Part shown: piece by piece, positions 1-7,491 of the stretch
How positions within the stretch are numbered: the first letter of the stretch is position 1
How the letters are laid out: every line of letters starts with the position of its first letter
From: a virus
Reading direction: 5' to 3' (one strand)
IMG/VR virus record: IMGVR_UViG_3300042905_003683
Coordinates: 1 to 46,265 of that record
DNA length: 46,265 nucleotides
Program-made: the position numbers and the translations under genes
Notes under the pieces: generated by a model
The model's database searches: none
Seen by the model: the letters and a program-made list of their open reading frames with translations, nothing else
What the model was told of the DNA's origin: nothing

Positions 1-2767
1 CTGTCAAAGGAAAACTAACATCTTTTATTAGTTTGGTAAAGAAAGTTTTATTTAAATTTGTTACTGCTGAAACTACTACTGTATTTTCTTCAGTAAATAC
101 ACCATAACGGAAATAAATTATTGATTGACCTAAAGTACCAAATGCTGATGGATAAAATTTAATTGCAGGTTCATTATTTTCAACAACGTATTCTGGTATT
201 TCAATAAGACGATCTCCGTAATTAGATACTACTCTGCTAAGTATTTCTCTAACTATTGCTTCTTTACTACCACCAAATTTTACATCTTGCTGGTGTTGTT
301 CCATTTCTGCTTCACTTTCTCGTCTTGGATTAGTTTGAAGAACATTTGCAATTTCTTTTTTATCTTCTTTTATTTGTTCAAGAAGATGTTTGTAAAATGT
401 ATCTTCAATAAGATCAGTATTTTTGCTAATCCAATTAACTAAAGTAGCAAATTGTAGTGTTCCAGTTTCAGTATTTGAAGACAAACAAGAACCTTGAATT
501 ATTAAATTAATACCTTTATTATTGTCGGTAAGAAATGCATCAAAGCTTAATTGTCCACCATTTCCAATTGTAACATTACGGTCCAAATAAACTTCTAATG
601 GTACATTTGCTTGTCCAAGTTCAAATTCGTTATACATAACATTAGTACTAGTACGTCTACGAAGTCGAAAATTTAAGTCTCTACAAGTCAGACCCAGAGC
701 TGTATTCATAATTGTTTTAAATGATTGTGGGTTTAAATTAATTAATTTAGTAGCTTCTTCTGGAAACTTAACAAGAGGATCGCCTTCTTTTTCTATTGCC
801 TTTGCCCCTAAGTTCATAGAAAGTTGAGAGGTAGGACGTAAGGACTTCATACTTGTTAGTGGACCCATAAACCAATTTCTATACCTCATGTTTAAAGCTT
901 CTGGTTGTGTATCGGTATTGTAAATAAAACGGTAATCAGTCTCTGGATCAAACTCAACACTAAACTTTTGGTTTTCTTCTGTTTCAGCAAGTAAATTATA
1001 AATTTTTTGCGACAATAATGGGCTTGGTCTGCTAATACCCATTTCAGTTAGAACTTTTCTCAACAATATTGCCATTTGTTGGTGAGTTTGTATAATGCAG
1101 TTTTGGTCGTAAACATTGAAATCATCTATTGTTGTTAATAGTTTGGTAAAAACAAGCGACAATCCAGTTGTACCATTAATTCTAACGTTTAGTTCTCCAA
1201 ATAATTGTGTGTATGTAGACAAAACATTATTAATTTTTTGCAATTGCTCTTCATTAATTCTTAATTCGCTTTTTTTCTCTTCCACAACATTAAGTGATCT
1301 AAGTTCAAAATTAACTCTTAGTTTAACCCTATAACCAGTAAAAATGTCGTCCTCATTACATTGTGGTATTGTTTCTATCATTGAGAAATTACTATTAAGT
1401 CTAACATGATAAGCTCTTGCACTATAAATTCTTGCATTTCTTTCACAATCGGTTGAATCTTCAAATGGATCTTCAACGCCTTGCCAATCAATGTTTGCCT
1501 TTTCTATTTCTGATTCATCGACTCCCAAAACTTGAGAAACTTTTGTCAATAATGAATAAAATAGTTCTTCAATTTGTGTGTCTTGGTAACTGCCACCAGT
1601 AAGGATTAAAAGTTTTTCTGAAAAATTTAAATTAGGTTTACCATCTGCACCAGCAAACATAAAAGATTGCTTATCAGCACACCATTGCTCTAAAATTTTA
1701 CGAAACTTATAAATTTGTGTACCATACTCTGACTCTTCTGGAACCATGTACTCCATTTGTTTTTCCAAATCAATAACTCTTCTGATCCTTATTCTTGATA
1801 CTGGAACAATTTTATCTATTGATGTTTGTGTTTGTTCTTCTTCATCATCGTCAAAACTCATAGGAGCATTTGGATCATTACTTCTTTGATTGTTGCTTAT
1901 TTGTTTTAAATGTTGTTCATCAAAGAAGATTTCTGGATCTTGTAATCTTCCTTCTTCTTCTAATTTTTTAACGTCTTCATTCTTCACTACATAAGCAACG
2001 GCTCCACCTCTTTTGGCTTCTTCAAGAGCGCAAATGAAGTAAGAGCCTTTTTGACTATGGCAGGAGGTAATGTTTGAAAAGTCCGACATACGAGCAACAT
2101 CAATTGGGCTTCTTGTAACGACAATAGAATAAGACTCTGTGCCGCCACCACCCATAGATCTTATTGATGCTGCGATGTGTTCTGGTGTTGTTACTGGAGT
2201 CATACTTACAAAGTGTTCCAGTTGTCTGCTTAACTGCTCGTTTGTAACCAACCCACTTTGTACTTGTGACCAGTATCTTGCTGCTTCATCCATCTTAAAT
2301 TTATTAAAAGCCCTACCTAATGGAAAAGTTTCTGTTTTTAATTGATTCATTTTATTTAGGTAACGTACAACAATTTGTGGAGTTCTTATTTTAACTTCTT
2401 TGGTTTCTCTTCCACCTTCTATTGATTGTTGTACAGTTTCTTCGGCAACATTAAACGATACTAAATAATCATTAATTGAACCTTCTTTATACTTTTTCTC
2501 ATAAAATTGATTTGCTTTAAGTTTTAATAATGCAACTTGTTCTGTTAATTTTAATGGTACGTTTTCTTCTAATGGAATTACTATTCTAAGTTTATCACCA
2601 AATGCATAATTAAATGGAGTTCTTGTTAAAATATCTAAGGAATCAGAACCAAGATTAGTCATTGTTTTTTCAACATACTTCAACAGTTTCTTTCTATTTG
2701 ATTTGTCTAATTCGCTAAGGATTGTTTTTTGTTGCCAATTCTTCCATAATTTATCGTAGTTTTTCAT
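1..2767 (-). CDS. Large phage protein of unknown function (3' end outside window)
   Basis: An open frame runs from an ATG at 2767 to the left edge without a stop, giving about 922 residues; the C-terminus lies outside. The start is supported by AAGGA about 8 nt upstream. I do not recognise a family. The N-terminus MKNYDKLWKNW followed by TILSE resembles the short leader of T4 capsid-targeted proteins, with an LxE site at residues 17-19. Around residues 205-250 there is a compact, probably conserved block (motifs SIVVTRSPIDVARMSDF, SCHSQKGSYFICA and GGAVAYVV) with Cys and His residues. A Glu/Asp-rich stretch near residues 300-320 looks like a linker. It is the first gene after a terminator and has its own upstream ACTATTTA element. 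A virion or injected protein is plausible from size and leader, but this is inference. Confidence 0.85.
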   Translation of the reverse strand, partial: MKNYDKLWKNWQQKTILSELDKSNRKKLLKYVEKTMTNLGSDSLDILTRTPFNYAFGDKLRIVIPLEENVPLKLTEQVALLKLKANQFYEKKYKEGSINDYLVSFNVAEETVQQSIEGGRETKEVKIRTPQIVVRYLNKMNQLKTETFPLGRAFNKFKMDEAARYWSQVQSGLVTNEQLSRQLEHFVSMTPVTTPEHIAASIRSMGGGGTESYSIVVTRSPIDVARMSDFSNITSCHSQKGSYFICALEEAKRGGAVAYVVKNEDVKKLEEEGRLQDPEIFFDEQHLKQISNNQRSNDPNAPMSFDDDEEEQTQTSIDKIVPVSRIRIRRVIDLEKQMEYMVPEESEYGTQIYKFRKILEQWCADKQSFMFAGADGKPNLNFSEKLLILTGGSYQDTQIEELFYSLLTKVSQVLGVDESEIEKANIDWQGVEDPFEDSTDCERNARIYSARAYHVRLNSNFSMIETIPQCNEDDIFTGYRVKLRVNFELRSLNVVEEKKSELRINEEQLQKINNVLSTYTQLFGELNVRINGTTGLSLVFTKLLTTIDDFNVYDQNCIIQTHQQMAILLRKVLTEMGISRPSPLLSQKIYNLLAETEENQKFSVEFDPETDYRFIYNTDTQPEALNMRYRNWFMGPLTSMKSLRPTSQLSMNLGAKAIEKEGDPLVKFPEEATKLINLNPQSFKTIMNTALGLTCRDLNFRLRRRTSTNVMYNEFELGQANVPLEVYLDRNVTIGNGGQLSFDAFLTDNNKGINLIIQGSCLSSNTETGTLQFATLVNWISKNTDLIEDTFYKHLLEQIKEDKKEIANVLQTNPRRESEAEMEQHQQDVKFGGSKEAIVREILSRVVSNYGDRLIEIPEYVVENNEPAIKFYPSAFGTLGQSIIYFRYGVFTEENTVVVSAVTNLNKTFFTKLIKDVSFPLT

Positions 2768-2785
2768 AGAATTTTCCTTACGATG

Positions 2786-2793
2786 TAAATAGT
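2786..2793 (-). promoter_or_regulatory. ACTATTTA element, candidate phage promoter
   Basis: On the coding strand ACTATTTA lies 18 nt upstream of the ATG at 2767, just downstream of a terminator, so a new transcript must start near here. The same octamer, or a one-mismatch version, occurs at 18-21 nt from the start of several other genes in this window. No good -35 box accompanies it (TTGGCG 16 nt upstream of AACTAT is weak), which would suit a T4-style late promoter. Confidence 0.45.
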
Positions 2794-2799
2794 TTTAGA

Positions 2800-2835
2800 T
2801 AAAAGAAAACCGCCAAGAGAACAAACTCTTGGCGG
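2800..2835 (-). terminator. Rho-independent terminator after the Hsp20 gene
   Basis: A perfect 10-bp stem (2810-2819 with 2826-2835, CCGCCAAGAG) with a 6-nt loop is followed on the minus strand by TTTTCTTTTA. It ends the operon that carries GroEL-proximal small genes, the cupin and Hsp20. Confidence 0.9.
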
Positions 2836-2855
2836 CTTATTTACTAACTAATTAG

Positions 2856-3266
2856 TCAGTTTACTGGAATTGTAGTCGCGTTATGTGCAGAAACTGTAGT
2901 ATTTAGTGTAATAGTAAGTACACCGTCTACGTAGCTTGCATTTGACTCTGAAACTTTGTCCGTTTTACTAAGTGGGAATGAGTAAGTAAACGAACGGCAC
3001 CTAAAACCATCAACTTTTGGATATGAAACTGTAAGAGTACTTCCTACAATCTTTACAACAAATTTGGTCTTATCTGCTCCAGCAGCGTCAATAGTGGTCA
3101 CATAAGTACCAGTTTTAACATCGTAAGTAAAATCTACATTTCCCTGCGATCCTCTTGGGATAGGATAAGATGCGATAGGGTAAGCGTCTGCATAAATACG
3201 GTCAAGTGCTTCAACTAAATTCATTTTAACGTGTTCTCCATAAGGTGTTGTTGTAGGCAAAACCAT
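2856..3266 (-). CDS. Small heat-shock protein (Hsp20/alpha-crystallin type)
   Basis: A 136-aa protein whose C-terminal half reads as an alpha-crystallin domain. Beta strands around KFVVKIVGSTLTVSYPK are followed by RSFTYSFPL and the family's hallmark YVDGVLTITL (about residues 112-121). Hsp20 proteins hold unfolding proteins for refolding by ATP-dependent chaperones, and cyanophages of the T4 group also carry one. I chose the ATG at 3266, which has GAGG at 9 nt and follows the upstream stop; a GTG at 3281 is possible but has no ribosome site. Last gene before a strong terminator. With GroEL and the GroES-like gene it makes a third chaperone-type gene in the window. Confidence 0.75.
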   Translation of the reverse strand: MVLPTTTPYGEHVKMNLVEALDRIYADAYPIASYPIPRGSQGNVDFTYDVKTGTYVTTIDAAGADKTKFVVKIVGSTLTVSYPKVDGFRCRSFTYSFPLSKTDKVSESNASYVDGVLTITLNTTVSAHNATTIPVN

Positions 3267-3267
3267 A

Positions 3268-3555
3268 TCAGCTTGCCTCACGCATACTCATAGACACCAT
3301 TGAAGAAGAGTCAAGGGATTCCTCAAGATTTTCATTAAGAAAATTACGAAGTGCCCTAGCCTCACGAATAGTAAGATGGAAAGTGCTCTCACTACGTCCA
3401 TCTGGAATAGTTACGGATACACGATTGGAAAGACGACGCTTGCTGGTGTTATTGCGAACAATACGAACACCAAAGCTGGAATACGAACGATTAACGTCTA
3501 CCTCGATGTTGTCATCAATGTCGGTAGTCTCAATAGCGTTACGGGCAAAAGTCAT
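3268..3555 (-). CDS. Small phage protein of unknown function
   Basis: A 95-aa protein with AAGGAG 5 nt before its ATG. The middle (VSVTIPDGRSESTFHLTI) predicts beta strands and is followed by a helix, REARALRNFLNENL. The ends are polar and Ser/Asp-rich. It overlaps the cupin stop by 4 nt (ATGA) and nearly abuts Hsp20. No function can be assigned. Confidence 0.7.
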   Translation of the reverse strand: MTFARNAIETTDIDDNIEVDVNRSYSSFGVRIVRNNTSKRRLSNRVSVTIPDGRSESTFHLTIREARALRNFLNENLEESLDSSSMVSMSMREAS

Positions 3556-3935
3556 TCTGTCTCCTTTGTAGTTTCAATACGGTTATAATCATCTTCAAGT
3601 CGAACAACGTCATTAAGTTGTGGTGTAGATACTTCCATTAGGTCAACAGGATAAAACCCTGCCGCAAAACGGTGAATCTGGTTTGGCATGATGTGGAAGG
3701 CTTCTCCATAACGGAGCGTGATCTTCTTTGCCTCTGTATCATTCTCTGAACGCTTTGTCCATACAATTGCTTCTTCTGAAAGGCAATAGATGGTTTCCAT
3801 TTTCTCTTTATGATATTGTAGAGATAAACGTTTACCTGGGGCAATATGAATACGCTTGAAAGCATAATGCTCATTTGCTTGAATAATGCTCTCCCAACCC
3901 CAAGGTTTTTCAATATGCTGTTGATTACATTTCAT
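3552..3935 (-). CDS. Cupin, mannose-6-phosphate isomerase type II-like
   Basis: A 127-aa single-domain cupin. The signature of the C-terminal isomerase domain of AlgA/ManC-type proteins is visible: KPWGWE near residue 10, SLQYHKEKMETIYCL (residues 38-52), GEAFHIMPNQIHRF, then STPQLNDVVRLEDDYNR at the end. Family members bind a metal through His/Glu of the cupin motifs and interconvert fructose-6-P and mannose-6-P or act on nucleotide sugars. Only the isomerase-type domain is present; the GDP-mannose pyrophosphorylase part is missing. AAGGAG precedes the ATG by 7 nt. A role in glycan or sugar-nucleotide supply is inferred. It could equally be a non-catalytic sugar-binding cupin. Confidence 0.8.
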   Translation of the reverse strand: MKCNQQHIEKPWGWESIIQANEHYAFKRIHIAPGKRLSLQYHKEKMETIYCLSEEAIVWTKRSENDTEAKKITLRYGEAFHIMPNQIHRFAAGFYPVDLMEVSTPQLNDVVRLEDDYNRIETTKETE

Positions 3936-4525
3936 CTAATAACTCCTTCTGACCAAAAATTCTTATTCTTTCTATCATCGGTCACGAAAGTAGCAATAAT
4001 CTTATCTTCCTTAATTGAAAAGGTATAGGGGAATAGATTACCATACTTCTTTTTCTTACCTGCCGTTATACCAGACAGGTAGTTGATGCAACCAGCGTAG
4101 ATTGTCTTATCATCATAACCTGCTTCACGGTACTTATCAAGGTCAGTCTTGATGTAAGCGAGAACAGGCCAAACAGTTTGATTGCATCCTTTTACTGGAA
4201 AATGCGAACCAGAATAACGCCCACCCCTTGTTTCGGAACCAGTTTCTGGAATAAGGCCCATCCATTGAGTTAGATGAACAAATTCACATTCAATCTTATC
4301 AATTGTGATTGGTATAAATGGGTCAAGGGTGTGTTCATCAAGTTTTCTACGAATTTCTACAGTCTCTTCGTCAACTGCATAAGAAACTTCTTCTTTCTTT
4401 TCTTTTGCGACTCTTGGCTTTCGCTCTTTCTTTGGTGCTTCCGCTTTTACTTCTGTTTCTGTTGTTTGTGGTTTGGTTTCAGTATCTACTTTCTTTTTAC
4501 GAGGGACGCCTTTAGGCCATGCCAT
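3932..4525 (-). CDS. Phage protein with Lys-rich N-terminus
   Basis: A 197-aa protein. It starts MAWPKGVPRKKK, and the first 50 residues are a Lys/Glu/Thr-rich, probably disordered linker. The remaining 140 residues look folded, with the stretch ECEFVHLTQWMGL, GRYSGSHFPVKGCNQTVWP and a C-terminal strand-rich part. The PKGVPRKKK start resembles basic DNA-contacting tails of phage proteins, but no known domain is recognised. AGGAG lies 5 nt before the ATG. It overlaps the cupin gene by 4 nt. Confidence 0.7.
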   Translation of the reverse strand: MAWPKGVPRKKKVDTETKPQTTETEVKAEAPKKERKPRVAKEKKEEVSYAVDEETVEIRRKLDEHTLDPFIPITIDKIECEFVHLTQWMGLIPETGSETRGGRYSGSHFPVKGCNQTVWPVLAYIKTDLDKYREAGYDDKTIYAGCINYLSGITAGKKKKYGNLFPYTFSIKEDKIIATFVTDDRKNKNFWSEGVIR

Positions 4526-4533
4526 AAATACTC

Positions 4534-4740
4534 CTATTTGTGATTTTTAATGTAAGTTGATGTTTTGTGGTCGCCAGCTACAACTGCAACAACCATAACT
4601 TTATTCTCTTTAAACAATCTTGTGGCATCTTCAATAGCTTTCATACCATCATGAGAGCCATAAAAAGTTTTTGTAAAAGGAAATTCTTTCAAAGTTTTAT
4701 CATCTAACTCTAGTCTGTATCCTATCACAGTCCATAACAT
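4534..4740 (-). CDS. Small phage protein of unknown function
   Basis: A 68-aa protein with a GGGGTG ribosome site. It has an alternating strand-helix pattern (LWTVIGYRLEL, then a helix DGMKAIEDATRLFKEN, then the strand VMVVAVVAG). Size and layout suggest a small alpha/beta accessory protein. No function is recognised. Confidence 0.6.
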   Translation of the reverse strand: MLWTVIGYRLELDDKTLKEFPFTKTFYGSHDGMKAIEDATRLFKENKVMVVAVVAGDHKTSTYIKNHK

Positions 4741-4743
4741 CTG

Positions 4744-5028
4744 TCACCCCTTTAGTAGTGTTTTAGTTGAAGTCTGAATCTTCTCGTAAACCATTTCGGA
4801 AGAACCCATAACCGTAATCTCGTAGTTTCCAGAACCACCACGAACAGTAATCCTGCTAAACTGCATGTTTGGGTCTACGCCAAGATGTGAAAGCTTGCCT
4901 TCAACAAGAAGTCCCCTAATTCTACTATCATCCCTCACCATAACAACGTGGGAAGGATTAACAAAAACTGACCTAACGTTAAAATATGTAACCATGTTCT
5001 CTTCAACAATTTCGGTTAGTCGTATCAT
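4744..5028 (-). CDS. Small beta-rich phage protein, faintly FlbD-like
   Basis: A 94-aa protein beginning MIRLTEIVEENMVTYFNV. I chose the ATG at 5028 because GGAG stands 8 nt before it; a longer frame from 5124 runs deep into the upstream gene with no ribosome site. The arrangement MIRLT..., strands, then MGSSEMVYEKI loosely recalls FlbD-type small proteins, but the similarity is weak and the function unknown. It overlaps the upstream gene by 26 nt. Confidence 0.65.
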   Translation of the reverse strand: MIRLTEIVEENMVTYFNVRSVFVNPSHVVMVRDDSRIRGLLVEGKLSHLGVDPNMQFSRITVRGGSGNYEITVMGSSEMVYEKIQTSTKTLLKG

Positions 5029-5266
5029 CTTTATCTCCGTATGTGTAAATGTTAAGTTTATCTGTGTCCCATACAATGTTATCGTTTGTAAGGACTTTGA
5101 TGTGTGTATAACTATCTTCGACAACCCAACCTATCTCTGGTGCTTCGGTTCGTCTATAGTCATAAGCAGAATCGATTGAAGGATGAAAAAGCTCTACAGA
5201 AGCGGGAATCTTAACAGGCTCACCAACTTCGTATTTACTCTTTCTGTACATCTTGGTTCTCTTCAT
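5003..5266 (-). CDS. Small phage protein, probable SH3-like barrel
   Basis: An 87-aa protein (82 aa if it starts at the ATG at 5251, which has a slightly better upstream GAAGAG). It contains KYEVGEPVKIP, then IGWVVEDSYTHIKVL and a C-terminal strand. A VG(E/D)xV turn followed by GWVVED is common in small SH3-like or KOW-type phage proteins. Function unknown. It overlaps both neighbours. Confidence 0.6.
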   Translation of the reverse strand: MKRTKMYRKSKYEVGEPVKIPASVELFHPSIDSAYDYRRTEAPEIGWVVEDSYTHIKVLTNDNIVWDTDKLNIYTYGDKDDTTNRNC

Positions 5267-5525
5267 TCATGCTAGAACCATAACGTGCTCTCATGTACCC
5301 GTCAAGGATAGATTGTGCATCATCTAACTTTTGGTCAATTGATGCTAGATTACGCCTAAATATATCAATTTCGTGAAGAGCTTGGTCAATACTAGAATCA
5401 TTAATAAGTTTTAGGAGATTATCGTATTCTCTTGGTATTGTAGAAACATCTTCATCAATTAAAAACATACGAACTTGTCTTGGTACATCATCAAGTTGTA
5501 CTGTATAGGAAATTTTAACTTTCAA
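5235..5525 (-). CDS. Small coiled-coil phage protein
   Basis: A 96-aa protein with an N-terminal strand (MKVKISYTVQLDDVP) followed by a long helical region (residues about 35-80, DNLLKLINDSSIDQAL and RRNLASIDQKLDDAQSIL) that looks like a helical hairpin or coiled coil. Similar small proteins beginning MKVKISYTV are familiar from T4-like marine phages, but I cannot name a function. Confidence 0.7.
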   Translation of the reverse strand: MKVKISYTVQLDDVPRQVRMFLIDEDVSTIPREYDNLLKLINDSSIDQALHEIDIFRRNLASIDQKLDDAQSILDGYMRARYGSSMNEENQDVQKE

Positions 5526-5534
5526 TTAACACCT

Positions 5535-5825
5535 CTAGTGTTGTATTAATAAATCCCAAAGCTGCTTCACAGCAAGACCCATAATTGCAGTTATTGCAAT
5601 CCAAGTTGCTTTTGTTTGATTTTCTTTCCAAGTTTCAATAACTTTAAGTCTTGCATAAATACCATCATCTGGGTGGTATACCGCTTCTTTTATCTTGGTA
5701 ATGTCTTTGGCTACGTCGTCCTGTTTCTCTTTGAGATTATCGATAGAGCTTAACATTCTATCTACTTTCTTGTCAAGGGCCGTTATGGCTTCCTTTAACT
5801 CGTTAAGTTCAGCACCAGTAGCCAT
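5535..5825 (-). CDS. Coiled-coil membrane protein, XhlA/holin-accessory-like
   Basis: A 96-aa protein. Residues 5-50 form a heptad-rich coiled coil (LKEAITALDKKVDRML, then LKEKQDDVAKDITKIKEAV). The C-terminus is one membrane segment, TWIAITAIMGLAVKQLWDLL. This layout, with short Glu/Lys coiled coil, a DDGIYARLKVIETW block and then a single hydrophobic helix, resembles XhlA-type haemolysin/holin-associated proteins. Start: the ATG at 5825 has GGAGGG at 8 nt, while the in-frame TTG at 5831 is too close to it. It follows groEL directly. A lysis role is inference. Confidence 0.65.
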   Translation of the reverse strand: MATGAELNELKEAITALDKKVDRMLSSIDNLKEKQDDVAKDITKIKEAVYHPDDGIYARLKVIETWKENQTKATWIAITAIMGLAVKQLWDLLIQH

Positions 5826-5873
5826 AGACAAAACCCTCCATTTACAAAGCGTAGTTGTATACCTTAATTAGTA

Positions 5874-7445
5874 TTAACTTTGCACAATGGAGTAATTAGT
5901 TGTAATTAAAGTTCCTGCCGCTGATGCCGCATTTTGTATAGCACATCTTGTAACTTTTGCAGGATCAATAATACCGTTCTTGACCATCATAATAACATCA
6001 CGTTTCAAGAAATCGTATCCAGCCTCAAATACTTCTGACTTAATCAAACTTACTATAAGGTCTGGGGATTCGCCAGCGTTCATTGCCATTTGTCTAACAG
6101 GCTCTTCTGCTGCCTTCAACACTATCTTGACTCCTAATGCTTGCTCCTCGTTGTCTGTAGCCACTTCAAGACGTTGTGTGGCTCTAATGAGGGCTACACC
6201 ACCACCTGGAACTATGCCTTCTTGTTGGGCACTACGGACGGCTTCTAGAGCATCTTCAATACGGTGTTTCTTCTCGATCATTTCTACTTCTGTTGCTGCA
6301 CCTACACGAATAATTGCAATACCAGAAGCAAGACGAGTGATTCTTTCTTGTAGTCTCTCACATTCATAAATTGATTCGGTTTGTTGTAGTTCTGCTTTGA
6401 TAATGTCGATTTGTCTATCAACATCTTCCATAGAGCCATGACCACCTACAATAGTAGTCAAACCTTTAGCAATTTCAATCTTCTTTGCACGACCAAAATC
6501 TTTGAGTTTTACATCAGACATTTTGGTGCCATTCTCTGTAGCAATGAATGTAGCCCCAACAGAGATTGCAAGGTCTTTCATGATGTTGCGGCGTTCTTCA
6601 CCATAACGTGGAGCCTTTACAGCAGCAACCTTCATTGTTCCTCTCATTGCATTCATAATAAGAGCAGCAAGGGCTTGACCTTCAATTTCGTCTGCAACAA
6701 TTACAAATGGTTTACCCTCTCTTGCAATAAGTTCAAGAACAGGAAGCATATCTTGTACTGAATCAAATTTACGGTCTGTTACAAGAATGTAAGGGTCTTC
6801 GTATTTTACTACACCCCGTCTTTCGTCATTGATGAACGCACCAGCGAGGTATCCCGAATCGAAACGGAAACCTTCAACAATGTCAAGAGAAGTATCGACA
6901 GACCGTGCTTCTTCAATAGTGATCGAACCATCTTTACCTACCTTATCTACCGCAGTAGCAATTAACTTACCAATTGTTCTATCGTTGTTTGCAGAGATAG
7001 ATGCAACGTGTTCAATATCTTCTTCTGAGGAAATTGGTTTTGCAATTTCTCCAATTCTCTCAACGATTGCTTCAACAGCTTTATCGATGCCTCTCTTAAG
7101 TTCAATAGGAGAAACGCCAGAAGTTAAATACCGTTGTGCTTCACGAAGAATGGCACGGGAAAGAACAACCGATGTAGTAGTTCCGTCACCAGCAAGAGCA
7201 GCAGTTTGTTGTGATGCTTGCTTTATTACTTGTGCTCCCAAATTCTCAAATGGGTCAGACAACTCAACAAAATTTGCTACAGTTACACCATCTTTTGTAA
7301 TGATTGGTGTTTTTCCTTTTTCTTGAAGAATTACATTTCTTCCTCTTGGGCCTAATGTGGAAGATACATTATCTGCCAATACATTAGCACCCTTCAATAA
7401 TGCTTCGGACAAGGAGCGTCCATCACAATACTGTTTACTCATCAA
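5874..7445 (-). CDS. groEL: GroEL-type chaperonin (Cpn60)
   Basis: A 523-aa group I chaperonin, readable from end to end. The ATP-site residues are intact: ITKDGVTV (Asp52), AGDGTTTS (residues 85-92, the GDGTTT motif), and RIEDALEAVR...EGIVPGGGVAL. It refolds proteins in a double-ring ATP-driven cage. Compared with E. coli GroEL (548 aa) it lacks the flexible GGM-repeat tail, ending GTLITTNYSIVQS. There is no adjacent groES; a GroES-like gene lies at 24814-25095. GGAG precedes the tandem ATGs. A near-perfect sigma70 promoter lies just upstream, so expression probably begins with host RNA polymerase. Phage chaperonins usually serve capsid or other virion-protein folding. Confidence 0.98.
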   Translation of the reverse strand: MMSKQYCDGRSLSEALLKGANVLADNVSSTLGPRGRNVILQEKGKTPIITKDGVTVANFVELSDPFENLGAQVIKQASQQTAALAGDGTTTSVVLSRAILREAQRYLTSGVSPIELKRGIDKAVEAIVERIGEIAKPISSEEDIEHVASISANNDRTIGKLIATAVDKVGKDGSITIEEARSVDTSLDIVEGFRFDSGYLAGAFINDERRGVVKYEDPYILVTDRKFDSVQDMLPVLELIAREGKPFVIVADEIEGQALAALIMNAMRGTMKVAAVKAPRYGEERRNIMKDLAISVGATFIATENGTKMSDVKLKDFGRAKKIEIAKGLTTIVGGHGSMEDVDRQIDIIKAELQQTESIYECERLQERITRLASGIAIIRVGAATEVEMIEKKHRIEDALEAVRSAQQEGIVPGGGVALIRATQRLEVATDNEEQALGVKIVLKAAEEPVRQMAMNAGESPDLIVSLIKSEVFEAGYDFLKRDVIMMVKNGIIDPAKVTRCAIQNAASAAGTLITTNYSIVQS

Positions 7446-7463
7446 AACTCCGTATGTAGGGAT

Positions 7464-7491
7464 ATTATAATCTTATATTGGTTATTGTCAA
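7464..7491 (-). promoter_or_regulatory. Sigma70-type promoter of groEL
   Basis: On the minus strand TTGACA (7491-7486), a 16-nt spacer and TATAAT (7469-7464) match both consensus hexamers exactly. The -35 box overlaps the stop codon of the upstream gene (ACT TGA). It gives a leader of roughly 10-15 nt containing the GGAG ribosome site of groEL. Confidence 0.85.

Noticed and set aside
1116-1334. Plus-strand open frames throughout the window
   Set aside because: They lie opposite strong minus-strand genes, lack ribosome sites and have compositions expected from the reverse strand. I accept no plus-strand gene.
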